64,000 nucleotides of DNA, taken from Reyranella sp. GTDB lineage: Bacteria; Pseudomonadota; Alphaproteobacteria; Reyranellales; Reyranellaceae. The DNA is taken from the NCBI RefSeq assembly GCF_004297405.1, contig NZ_SCVC01000049.1:1-64000 (forward strand), in the 5' to 3' direction. Of this stretch, positions 56,509 to 64,000 are shown piece by piece (position 1 is the first letter of the stretch; each line of letters starts with the position of its first letter). The notes beneath the pieces are model-generated. The model did no database searches. It saw only the letters and a program-made list of their open reading frames with translations, and was not told the origin of the DNA. The translations under genes were made by a program, and so were the position numbers.

Positions 56509-57423
56509 ATGCCAAGCAAGGAATCCGCAGAACTCGCTGATCTCTACCGGTCATGGGTCACCGAAATGACGGCCAAGCCCGACATGGGCCTCGAAGAGAT
56601 CCGACGTCTGTTCAGCCATTGGGGCGACGTGACCGCCGATCCGAGGGGCGTCGACTACCTGGAGATCGAGGTCGAAGGGATTCCGGCGATGTGGGCGATC
56701 CCCCACGGTGCCGTGCGTGATCGCGTTCTGCTTTGCTCGCATGGCGGCGGTTATGTCGTCGGCTCGATGTACACCCACCGCAAGCTCTTTGGACATATCG
56801 CCAAGGCGGTCGGCTGCCGGGCGCTGATCGTCGATTACCGGCGCGCCCCCGAGAATCCGCATCCCGGTCCTGTCAACGACATGGTCACCGCCTATCGCTG
56901 GTTACTGGAGCGGGAGGGGTTGAAGCCGCAACATGTCGCGTTGACGGGCGACTCCGCCGGCGGCGCGCTTGCGCTCACGACAATCGCCGCCGCGCGGGAT
57001 AAGGGGTTGCCGCTTCCGGTGGCAACCATGCCGATGTCCCCTTGGGCCGGAATGGACACCTCGGGCCAAACGTACGACACGAACAAGGACAGGGATGCGC
57101 TGGTTTCGCGAGACACCACCACGGCCTTGGGTAGTCTTTTCATCGGTGAGAAGGGCAATCCAAAGGATCCTTTGGCAAATCCACTTTACACCGAATATTC
57201 GAAATTTCCGCCGATATACATCACGGTCGGAGACGCCGAGACTCTTCTCGACGACAGCCGGCGCATAGCGGAGCGAGCGAAGAAAGCGGGCGTGGACGTT
57301 AGGATCGATGTTTTCCCCGACATGCAGCATGTCTTCCAGTTTCTCGCGGGAACTGCGCCTGAAGCCGACGATGCGGTTAAGCGCATGGCCGAGTGGGTTC
57401 GCTCGAAGCTTGGTCTGAGCTGA
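56509..57423 (+). CDS. Alpha/beta hydrolase, lactone-hydrolase-like (HSL family)
   Basis: A 304-residue hydrolase with the oxyanion motif HGGGY at 78-82, nucleophile S149 in GDSAGG, an acidic candidate in GDAETLLDD (241-249) and H274 in DMQHVFQ. The family includes monoterpene epsilon-lactone hydrolase. Placed between an acyl-CoA ligase and a Baeyer-Villiger monooxygenase, it fits hydrolysis of the lactone made by that enzyme. Substrate is inferred. Its start at 56509 has AAGGAAG upstream. Confidence 0.85.
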   Translation: MPSKESAELADLYRSWVTEMTAKPDMGLEEIRRLFSHWGDVTADPRGVDYLEIEVEGIPAMWAIPHGAVRDRVLLCSHGGGYVVGSMYTHRKLFGHIAKAVGCRALIVDYRRAPENPHPGPVNDMVTAYRWLLEREGLKPQHVALTGDSAGGALALTTIAAARDKGLPLPVATMPMSPWAGMDTSGQTYDTNKDRDALVSRDTTTALGSLFIGEKGNPKDPLANPLYTEYSKFPPIYITVGDAETLLDDSRRIAERAKKAGVDVRIDVFPDMQHVFQFLAGTAPEADDAVKRMAEWVRSKLGLS

Positions 57424-57578
57424 TTCCCACAGGGAGAAATGTACCAATCGCGCGAGCCGGATGAATGCAAGTCTGTGCTCCGCGATGGTGCTCTATTGGG
57501 ATCCAAATACCTGCGCCTGGCGCTCTGTCAGGGGAGAAAGGGCGCACGACATATTCATCGTATAAGGAGGAAACAAAC

Positions 57579-59225
57579 ATGGACGCTAAAGTCAACAAAG
57601 ACACCGATCTGGATGTGATAGTCGTCGGCGCTGGATTTTCTGGCCTTCATATCCTGCATGAGCTGGTGAAGCGCAACTACAGGGTGCATCTGTTCGACGA
57701 CGGCGACGGGCCGGGCGGGACGTGGGATAAGAACCACTATCCGGGCGCCCGCGTTGACTCCGAGATATGGGTCTACCAGTACACCGACCCGGCGCTTTGG
57801 AAGGATTATTATTTCACGGAGAAGTTCCCCGGCTGGCGGGAGCTGAAATCCTACTTCAACTATGTCGCGGACAAATGGGGTATCCGGCCCTACATGACCT
57901 TCAAGACAAGCGTCGGCGGGGCGACGTTCGACGAGGCAGCCGGCGTTTGGCAGGTAAGGACGAGCGACGGCCAGAACCGGACCGCCCGATATCTTTTGCT
58001 CGCGCTGGGATCGACGACGAAACCGATCACGCCGTCCTTTCCCGGCGCGGAAACCTTCAAGGGTCAGTCCTATCATTCCGCACGTTGGCCGCGCGACGGC
58101 GTCGCGATGAAAGGCAAGCGGGTTGCCGTCATCGGCACGGGTGCGTCGGGCGTACAGATCATCCAGGAAACATCGCGCGAGGCGGACCATCTCACCGTCT
58201 TCCAACGGACTCCCAACCTCGCTCTACCGATGGGACAGGAGAAATATACCCGCGAGGAATACGACAAGATTAGGCAGCTCTTCCAGCCAGTGATGGAGAG
58301 GACCAAACAAACCTTTGCCGGCTTTGCCTATGACCTGATTAACAAGCCGTGGAAGGAGATGAGCGAGGATGAGCGCCAGCAAGTCATGCGCTTTAACTGG
58401 GAGCAGAAAGGCTTCACCTTCTGGCTGGCGGCGCCGATGGATTTATTCTTCGATGATGAATGCAATCGCGCGCACTACAATTTCTGGCGCGATGAGACGC
58501 GCAAGCTAATCAAGAAGAAACATTTGGTCGAGGTTCTTGCCCCGACCGAGCCGCCCCACCCCTTTGGAACGAAACGTCCCTGTCTACAGCAGTGGTATTT
58601 TGACCTTTATAATCAGGATAATGTCGATCTCGTCGACCTTAAGGCCACACCGATTGAGAGGATCACCGAGAAAGGCATCGTAGCCGGAGGCAAGGAGCAC
58701 GAGGTCGATATAATCGTCTATGCAATCGGCTTCGACACTTGCACCGGCGCTATCTCGGCGGCCGACATCAAGGATGCGGATGGCCGCACGATCGGCGATC
58801 TGTGGAAGGAGCAATCTCTGACCTATCTAGGCAAGGCAGTTCCCGGCTATCCAAACCTGCTCTACACCTATGCGCTTCAGTCCCCCTCGGCCTTTATCAA
58901 TGGGCCGACCGGCGGTGAACTCGAAGGCGACTGGGTTGTGAAGTTCATTGAGAATATGGACAAAATGGGCGTCCGCCGATTCGAAGCTAGACGCGATGCG
59001 GCCGAGGCGTGGGGCAAGCGTTGCTACGGCGTGGCCGAAAAGAGCCTCTTCGTGAAAGCGAAGTCGTGGTACATGGCAGCAAATGTTCCGGGCAAACGGC
59101 CTGAGATCCAGCCATTTATCGGCGGACAGCCGGCCTATCGCGCCGCGTTGTACGAGGAGTCGGACAAGGGCTTTCCCAACTTCGTGCTTCTCAAGAAGCA
59201 TGCCGAAGAAATCGCCGCACAGTGA
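57579..59225 (+). CDS. Baeyer-Villiger monooxygenase 3
   Basis: A 548-residue flavoprotein with GAGFSG (17-22), FKGQSYHSARWP (160-171; Ser in place of the Thr of the other two) and GTGASG (186-191). It belongs to a different branch from monooxygenases 1 and 2 (HLFDDGDGPGGTWDKNHYPG). TAAGGAGG nine bases before ATG 57579 is the strongest ribosome-binding site in this region. It lies directly after the lactone-hydrolase-like gene. Confidence 0.92.
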   Translation: MDAKVNKDTDLDVIVVGAGFSGLHILHELVKRNYRVHLFDDGDGPGGTWDKNHYPGARVDSEIWVYQYTDPALWKDYYFTEKFPGWRELKSYFNYVADKWGIRPYMTFKTSVGGATFDEAAGVWQVRTSDGQNRTARYLLLALGSTTKPITPSFPGAETFKGQSYHSARWPRDGVAMKGKRVAVIGTGASGVQIIQETSREADHLTVFQRTPNLALPMGQEKYTREEYDKIRQLFQPVMERTKQTFAGFAYDLINKPWKEMSEDERQQVMRFNWEQKGFTFWLAAPMDLFFDDECNRAHYNFWRDETRKLIKKKHLVEVLAPTEPPHPFGTKRPCLQQWYFDLYNQDNVDLVDLKATPIERITEKGIVAGGKEHEVDIIVYAIGFDTCTGAISAADIKDADGRTIGDLWKEQSLTYLGKAVPGYPNLLYTYALQSPSAFINGPTGGELEGDWVVKFIENMDKMGVRRFEARRDAAEAWGKRCYGVAEKSLFVKAKSWYMAANVPGKRPEIQPFIGGQPAYRAALYEESDKGFPNFVLLKKHAEEIAAQ

Positions 59226-59371
59226 TTTCTTCTCGATGCGGGCGTCGGCAAGCTCATGCTGTCGCCCGTGGTTCCAACCGGACGAATTCGCGAGGCAACA
59301 CAGGGAGAATGTGGTTCACCATGGTAAACATCAGGATGTTGGCCATGGCGGCCCCCCCCTGCGGGATGAGT

Positions 59372-59792
59372 GAGCAATATGGCGTGGGATCAGGTCCACT
59401 GACGGCGCTCGCGTTCCGGGCGCCGATCGACCAGCCCGAGCGGTTCAGGAAATCGAGGGACGTCGGCGCTCATCTGGGGCTCACCCCACGACGCTACCAG
59501 TCCCACGAGACGGATCTTCAAGGGCGGATCAACTGATGTGGCGACGAACTGGCGCGAACGGCGCTCTACGAAGCGGCGCATTCGGCTCCTCATTCGCAGC
59601 AAGAAATGGTGCCTTGCGGGCATGGGCATGAAGATCGCCAAACATCGTGGAATGGCGCGCCCGCGTGTCGCGGTCGCTCGCAAACTCGCAACAATTTTGC
59701 ACCATATGTGGATCGACGATGCGGAATTCCGCTTCGGTCACGAACCGGCGGCGACCCCAGACGTCAAGACGATCACCGTCGTCGCGGCCTAA
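59372..59792 (+). pseudogene. IS110-family transposase C-terminal remnant
   Basis: The sequence reads GSGPLTALAFRAPIDQPERF, RKSRDVGAHLGLTPRRYQS, then after frame changes near 59530 and 59610 MKIAKHRGMARPRVAVARKL, ATILHHMWIDDAEFRF and TPDVKTITVVAA-stop. This is the Transposase_20 (C-terminal) domain of IS110. The N-terminal DEDD domain is absent. The 3' non-coding part seems to continue beyond the IS407 insertion at 61116. Confidence 0.75.
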
Positions 59793-59876
59793 GGAGACAA
59801 ACCGAGATACTGACCTGCCCCCGGGTTTTCGGACCAACGATTAGTTGAGAGACTGGCCTCCGAGAGGAGGCAGGGG

Positions 59877-60140
59877 ATGAAGAAGTCGAAGTTCACGGAA
59901 GAGCAGATCGTGGGGATCCTGCAGGAGACGGATCGTGATCCTGTGGCGACAGTGGCCAAGCGCCACGGCGTGAGCGATCAGGCGATCTATACCTGGAAGA
60001 AACGGTTCGGGTCGTTCCAGCCGGACGATGTGCGGCGCCTGAAGCAGCTCGAGCAGGAGAATGCGCGGCTGAAGAAGCTGGTGGCGGAGCGCGATCTGGA
60101 GATCGAGGTGATGAAGGAGATCGCCGCAAAAAAATGGTAG
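59877..60140 (+). CDS. IS407-group transposase OrfA
   Basis: An 87-residue protein with a helix-turn-helix (TEEQIVGILQETDRDPVATV, AKRHGVSDQAIYTWKKRFG) and a leucine-zipper-like C-terminus (LKQLEQENARLKKLVAERDL). An A7 run at 60128-60134 near its end allows -1 frameshifting into OrfB to make the OrfAB transposase. Confidence 0.93.
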   Translation: MKKSKFTEEQIVGILQETDRDPVATVAKRHGVSDQAIYTWKKRFGSFQPDDVRRLKQLEQENARLKKLVAERDLEIEVMKEIAAKKW

Positions 60141-61087
60141 GCGTGCCGGCCCGTCGCGAGCAGGTGGCGTATGCAGGGCGCCGCGGCCTGTCGCAACGAC
60201 GGTCTTGCACGCTTCTGAGCGTGGCCCGTTCGGCTCTGGATTACCGGTCGACGAAGGCCGAGAAGGATGCGCCTGTGCTGGCGCGCATGGCGGCGCTGGT
60301 TGCGCAGTACCCGCGCTTCGGGTATCGGCGCATCCGCATCTTTCTCGATCGCGAGGGCCATGCCATGAGCTGGGGCCGCTGCTGGCGACTGTGGCGACGG
60401 GCCCGGCTGCAGGTACCCCGCAAGCGCCCGCGCAAGCGGATCGCGACCGGGCGGCCCCGTCCGCAGGCGCCGACCGGCGCGAACCAGGTGTGGTCGTACG
60501 ATTTCGTGTTCGACTGGTGCGCCAACGGCCAGCAACTGAAGTGCATGACCGTGACCGACGAATGGACCCGGGAGGGGCTGGCGATCGAGGTCGACGGTCG
60601 CATCCGCTCGGGCCGCGTGATCGAGGTGCTGTCGCGGCTGGTCAGCGAACGCGGGGCGCCGCTTTACCTGCGATCCGACAACGGCCCGGAGTTCGTCTCG
60701 CGGGCGCTGCTGAAGTGGATCGTCGACCAGGGCATCGAGACCGCACTGATCGATCCCGGCAAGCCTTGGCAAAACGGTGCGCTGGAGAGCTTCAACGGCA
60801 AGTTCCGTGACGAATGCCTGAACATGGAGTGGTTCCGGTCTCGCGCCGAGGCCAAGGTGGTCATCGAAGCCTGGCGCAAACACTTCAACGAAGTTCGCCC
60901 GCATTCGAGCCTCGGCTATTTGACGCCGGCCGAGTTCACCGCGAAGCTTCAACAGACCAACGCAGCTCCCGCTTCCGCAACGGGCCGGGACGCTGCGCGA
61001 CATGGGGGCTTCGCGCCCCGGCCCGTTGCCGCACCGTCCGAGTTGGGACAATCGAAAGACCAGGAGACGCCGGTTCTTCCAACTTAA
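60134..61087 (+). CDS. IS407-group transposase OrfB
   Basis: A 317-residue integrase-fold protein. The DDE acids are in NQVWSYDFVFD, LRSDNGPEFVS and NGALESFNGKFRDECLN. It is in frame -1 relative to OrfA and starts inside the A7 slippery run. The C-terminal 50 residues after AEFTAKLQQT are low-complexity and usual for the group. Confidence 0.93.
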   Translation: MVGVPARREQVAYAGRRGLSQRRSCTLLSVARSALDYRSTKAEKDAPVLARMAALVAQYPRFGYRRIRIFLDREGHAMSWGRCWRLWRRARLQVPRKRPRKRIATGRPRPQAPTGANQVWSYDFVFDWCANGQQLKCMTVTDEWTREGLAIEVDGRIRSGRVIEVLSRLVSERGAPLYLRSDNGPEFVSRALLKWIVDQGIETALIDPGKPWQNGALESFNGKFRDECLNMEWFRSRAEAKVVIEAWRKHFNEVRPHSSLGYLTPAEFTAKLQQTNAAPASATGRDAARHGGFAPRPVAAPSELGQSKDQETPVLPT

Positions 61088-61115
61088 CCGTGGTCCGAAG
61101 AATCAGGGCAGGTCA

Positions 61116-61413
61116 ATACATCAAGAAATCCGCGCCAGCGGAAGGTATCGTCCCCGTGGGGACGATGGGCAAGGCGATATCGTTGAGAGTCCGGAACCGA
61201 AGGTCGTAAGACAAATTGGGACGCCTTGCTCTTCTGACCCATCATGCGGCGGCCAATGCGCCGACCGCGAAGAGAAGCGAGTAGCCCACGGAACCGAGAT
61301 AAGATGCCAACCGACGGCGTGGAGTGAGGAGAAGCAGGAGCAGCTTGACTTTAAGGGCCCCAATCAGAGAAGTCTCTAAGCCAGTCACGTCATGTCCAAG
61401 CGCGCGCCCGCCA
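61116..61413. other. Probable 3' non-coding end of the IS110 remnant
   Basis: No gene is seen in these 298 bases. Removing IS407 and one ATAC copy joins GAGACAAACCGAGATAC to ATCAAGAAATCCGCG; the following stretch (GTCCCCGTGGGGACGATG hairpin at 61151-61168) resembles the sequence that trails IS110 transposase genes. The link is by memory of the family and not certain. Confidence 0.4.
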
Positions 61414-62298
61414 TCAGTCGAAAGTCCGCCGGTATTCAGCGGGCGTCATTCTGTAAAGCCGGCGGAAGAGCCTCGTCATGTGGCTCTGATCGGCGAAGCC
61501 CGCCTCGTACGCGACTTCCTTTAATGGCAGACATTGCCGCTTGATCAACTCGCTCGCGCGCTTAATCCGTTCGCGTACCAGCCACTGATGCGGCGGACAG
61601 CCGAACTCGGCACGGAACTTGCGCGAAAAATGGAATACGCTGAGCCCTACCGCGCCAGCCATATCGGCGAGCGAGACATCACCTTTCAGGTTCTCGGCCA
61701 AGTACTCGGTCAGGACCCTGCGCTGGGCCGGGGTGAAGGTACCCGAACTCCTTGGCTCGCGGAATTCGGTGTGGGCAAAGCTACGCAGGACATGCACGCA
61801 AGCCTGCGTAAGCAAAGTCTCTACCATCACGCGTCCGCCAACCTCGCCGCCGCTCAGTTCTTGCCGAAGCCTGCGGCTGACCCAAGGGAGGAAGTCGTCG
61901 ACCGCGCGGACCTTATCGCCGATTTCGACATCCGCTATGTTGCGGTCGTAAATGTCGCCGGCAACCTTGGTGATCGCGTCATGGGAGAGATAGACGTGGG
62001 ACACCGAGATCGGCCGTGACCACGCCCATTCCGACTGTTCCGCGCGCGTCAAAAGAGAAACTACGCCAGGCTCGACCCAATGATACTCCCAAGGTCCCCC
62101 GCATCGTCGTCCCATACGGGCTGCTTCGCCTTCGTAGACAACGATCATGTAGTCACGCATCGACGGAATGGCGACATGAAGGTCGGCGTACTCATAGCCT
62201 TTCAGTGTCACGCCACGCCATCGGGATCCGCTGCTGTCCAGCGTCAGTTTCCCTGGAATCCAGCGCGGAATATCGTCCGGCGGAACCAGCCTCTCCAT
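61414..62298 (-). CDS. AraC-family regulator
   Basis: A 294-residue regulator. The C-terminal AraC domain has two helix-turn-helix units (VSLADMAGAVGLSVFHFSRK and LPLKEVAYEAGFADQSHMTR) and ends RMTPAEYRRTFD. The N-terminal 170 residues are a cupin-like sensing region. GGGAGGG lies eight bases before ATG 62298. It is the nearest intact regulator to the monooxygenase-hydrolase-ligase genes and may control them. Confidence 0.9.
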   Translation of the reverse strand: MERLVPPDDIPRWIPGKLTLDSSGSRWRGVTLKGYEYADLHVAIPSMRDYMIVVYEGEAARMGRRCGGPWEYHWVEPGVVSLLTRAEQSEWAWSRPISVSHVYLSHDAITKVAGDIYDRNIADVEIGDKVRAVDDFLPWVSRRLRQELSGGEVGGRVMVETLLTQACVHVLRSFAHTEFREPRSSGTFTPAQRRVLTEYLAENLKGDVSLADMAGAVGLSVFHFSRKFRAEFGCPPHQWLVRERIKRASELIKRQCLPLKEVAYEAGFADQSHMTRLFRRLYRMTPAEYRRTFD

Positions 62299-62670
62299 GG
62301 TTTTATCCCTCCCGTCAGGTTTTTTTCTTATCATCGAGTCATTCGGCAAAGCTGTCAAACGCTATCCGGAGCGGGTGTCGCCATCCGGAGCGGGCCGGGT
62401 TGCGAAGACGGGGCGAGCGCGGGCCTCGAGGTGGAACACATCGCCAAGAGCCATATCCGCAAGGAAGCCGTCGTTGCCAAGGTGCTGGAAAGGCGCGGCG
62501 ATCACCCTGGCCTGATGCACATCCGCCCACGCCGCACTCACCGCGACAGCCTGACACAAACCAGATAGCGCATAGTCGACAACGCCGGTCAGACCGATGG
62601 CCCCTCAGACCGCTGCATCACTGGACGAGCTCAAGGACATCACGAAGTACCTGTAAGAGGAGCCTACCTC
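62299..62670. other. Stretch without a recognisable intact gene
   Basis: A minus-strand frame at 62362-62559 (QHLGNDGFLADMALGDVFHL and neighbours) looks protein-like but matches no family I can name. On the plus strand a frame ends DELKDITKYL-stop at 62657, perhaps a gene tail. Both are probably remnants. Confidence 0.3.
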
Positions 62671-62763
62671 ATGGTGCTGCGGGCTGCATCCGCCTTGCTC
62701 GTTGGCCTGTCGTGGGCCGCGTCCGCTCACGCAGATTGGCCTGTTGTCCACACTGTTGGATAG
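62671..62763 (+). pseudogene. Orphan signal peptide of a lost exported protein
   Basis: ATG 62671, preceded by AAGAGGAG, encodes 30 residues. They form a standard Sec signal peptide (VLRAASALLVGLSWAASAHA) followed by DWPVVHTVG-stop. The mature part is missing; at about 62760 the sequence becomes a LuxR-type gene on the other strand. It is the start of a periplasmic protein gene cut by a deletion. Confidence 0.55.
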
Positions 62764-62928
62764 TTCGAAATAAGCCGCGCGCCGCCCCCCTGCTGCTCGC
62801 GGCAGTGCCAGATAGGCAAAACACGCCAAGTCGACCGCCGCTGCAGCCGCTTCCATCGTGAGGCGGAGCGCTCGTTCATCGGAACTCGCCGCAAGACTAT
62901 CGATGAAGGTCTGGAAAATTCGGTCCAT
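62757..62928 (-). pseudogene. LuxR-type regulator, N-terminal fragment
   Basis: From ATG 62928 the minus strand reads DRIFQTFIDSLAASSDERAL, RLTMEAAAAAVDLACFAYLA, like the beginning of a LuxR autoinducer-binding domain. Homology ends near 62757, where the orphan signal peptide of the opposite strand begins. No DNA-binding domain remains. Confidence 0.45.
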
Positions 62929-62984
62929 GTCAGATGGGAACGGGAACCTTAGGCTTGCGGGCGGCTATCACGGTCGCCCTCTGA

Positions 62985-63454
62985 GTTGCGGCGAGTGAAC
63001 GGCAGCGAGCCCCTCGTCGCCGCTTGCGCCGCGCATCACGACGATCGAGCCAGGCTTCAGTCCGGCCCGATCGACGAGCCCTTGCTAGGTTGTGCGGTAG
63101 TCCATGCCGAGGCCGGCGGCGTCGTGCTCCTTGTGTCGGTCGGCACTCTGTGCCTGCCCCTGCGGGACCTCCGCTTGCTCGGCGTAGCCGCCGTAGCGCA
63201 GCAGCGCGATGACCTTCTCGCCAGATCTGAGATCCGTGTCGCCTTGGCCAACCTCGGCAATAATACCGCAGATTTCGTTGTCGGGCAGATTGGAAACGGT
63301 GGTTTCGTCTGGGACTGCCCCCGATCGGCCGCGTGTCCTGAAAGGCGATGCCCGCGGCGCGGACGGCGATCCGTACGCGCGCCAACGGCAAAGGCGGCTC
63401 GACTAGATCCTTGACCTCCAAGACCTCCGGACCACTCCAGCGATGACCGACCAT
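62985..63454 (-). pseudogene. NADPH:quinone oxidoreductase-like (MDR) gene with several frameshifts
   Basis: From ATG 63454 the minus strand reads VGHRWSGPEVLEVKDLVEPP, then VRAAGIAFQDTRP. A shifted frame continues NLPDNEICGIIAEVGQGDTD, LRSGEKVIALLRYGGYAEQA. A later part gives LVDRAGLKPGSIVVMRGASG DEGLAAV. Together these follow the order of quinone oxidoreductases, but with at least two frame changes and missing C-terminal sequence. Confidence 0.65.
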
Positions 63455-63480
63455 ACTTCGTATCCCATTCCTGCCTATCG

Positions 63481-63975
63481 TCAGTCCTGCGGATAACGCC
63501 ACGGCATGGGGGGATGGAGTACGCCCTCGTCGATGGTCCATTGCGGCAGGGCCAGGCCCGGCGCCACGCCGGAGAAGACCATGCGGACGCGCGTGCCGAT
63601 GCCTACGCGACGCACCATCTCCGGCGGCGCTAGCGTGCCGTCCGGCAAGGCGAGGTTGCCGACGACGCGCAGGGCCTCGTGTTCGGTCGGCTTGCCCTTC
63701 TGAGTGTCGAGATCGACGATCAGGATGAGATAGGGCGTGTGGCTCTTGAAGGCCGGCTGAATGGCGTGATGGACCTCGGTGTAGGAATGGACGGCGCCGC
63801 GCGCGTCGACGGGCACCCATTGCGACTTGGGGCTCATGCACCACGGGCAGGCCGTGGTCGGCGGATAGCGCAGCAATCCGCACTTGGCGCACTTCTGGAG
63901 ATGAAAGTTGTGCGCCGCGCAGTGCTTGAAGAAGGCGAGGTTCTCGACGTCGAGATCGTCGAGCTGAAGCGGCAT
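63481..63975 (-). CDS. DUF35 OB-fold/zinc-ribbon protein
   Basis: A 164-residue protein with a zinc ribbon (CAKCGLLRYPPTTACPWC) and an OB-fold (GAVHSYTEVHHAIQPAFKSH). DUF35 proteins act with thiolases or Ltp-type aldolases; a partner thiolase is likely just beyond the window. The frame remains open upstream of ATG 63975 to the window edge (GIQATYLG), so the true start could lie outside. Confidence 0.8.
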   Translation of the reverse strand: MPLQLDDLDVENLAFFKHCAAHNFHLQKCAKCGLLRYPPTTACPWCMSPKSQWVPVDARGAVHSYTEVHHAIQPAFKSHTPYLILIVDLDTQKGKPTEHEALRVVGNLALPDGTLAPPEMVRRVGIGTRVRMVFSGVAPGLALPQWTIDEGVLHPPMPWRYPQD

Positions 63976-64000
63976 GCCGAGGTAGGTGGCCTGGATTCCC

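Larger units (their letters stand above)
59811..61115 (+). mobile_element. IS3-family element of the IS407 group, 1305 bp
   Basis: Terminal repeats start TGACCTGCCCCCGGGTTTTC at 59811 and TGACCTGCCCTGATTCTTCG reading inward from 61115. The 4-bp duplication ATAC flanks it (59807-59810 and 61116-61119), as expected for the IS407 group. Both transposase frames are complete, so it looks intact and recent. Confidence 0.93.

Overview
The window is GC-rich, densely coded DNA of alphaproteobacterial character. The conjugation backbone (DUF736, DUF6499/DUF2285, an AlpA-like helix-turn-helix protein, a RepA-type initiator, DUF2840, TraF peptidase, lytic transglycosylase, RlxS-type relaxase, TraG, trbBCDEJLFGI, DUF2274, LysR) is the gene set of Tn4371-like integrative conjugative elements (ICEs) of Rhizobiales and Sphingomonadales. 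No integrase and no attachment site lies inside the window, and the host genus cannot be fixed from sequence alone.

Layout. 1-3.6 kb: ICE regulatory and replication genes, with iteron-like repeats after repA. 3.6-8.4 kb: a cargo-free Tn7-like transposition module (tnsA, tniA/tnsB, tniB/tnsC, tniQ, all on the minus strand) placed where parA would normally be. 8.5-12.8 kb: DUF2840, TraF, transglycosylase and relaxase. 13.1-22.3 kb: first cargo, a branched-chain-type ABC uptake operon with a fused LivM-LivG protein, followed by a thiolase, an acyl-CoA ligase, an aldo/keto reductase and a TetR regulator; two ACCG-NN-CGGT palindromes lie in its promoter region. 22.8-35.7 kb: TraG and the complete trb operon. 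Its last gene, trbI, has been interrupted at the 3' end by a 310-bp element with perfect 25-bp inverted repeats.

35.8-39.1 kb is an insertion-sequence zone: an IS630 element, and an IS5 element inside an istB remnant. 39.1-50.3 kb is a long minus-strand catabolic cluster. It holds two Baeyer-Villiger-type monooxygenases, two acyl-CoA dehydrogenases, a thiolase/aldolase with its DUF35 partner, two hotdog hydratase subunits, a nitronate-monooxygenase-like protein and a broken MFS transporter. The dehydrogenase pair, hydratase pair and Ltp2-like/DUF35 pair resemble the mycobacterial igr (cholesterol side-chain) set, which suggests removal of a methyl-branched acyl side chain.

50.4-64 kb is a mosaic of working genes and deletion scars. 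Intact genes are an acyl-CoA ligase, a lactone-hydrolase-like alpha/beta hydrolase, a third Baeyer-Villiger monooxygenase, an AraC regulator, an IS407-group IS3 element and a DUF35 protein. Between them lie truncated livG, acoR, livH, SDR, monooxygenase, IS3, IS110, luxR, alcohol dehydrogenase and quinone oxidoreductase fragments. The intact genes outline a path from ketone to lactone to hydroxy acid to acyl-CoA, with later steps resembling the 40-50 kb cluster. Several frameshifts fall at homopolymer runs, so assembly error must be separated from real decay.
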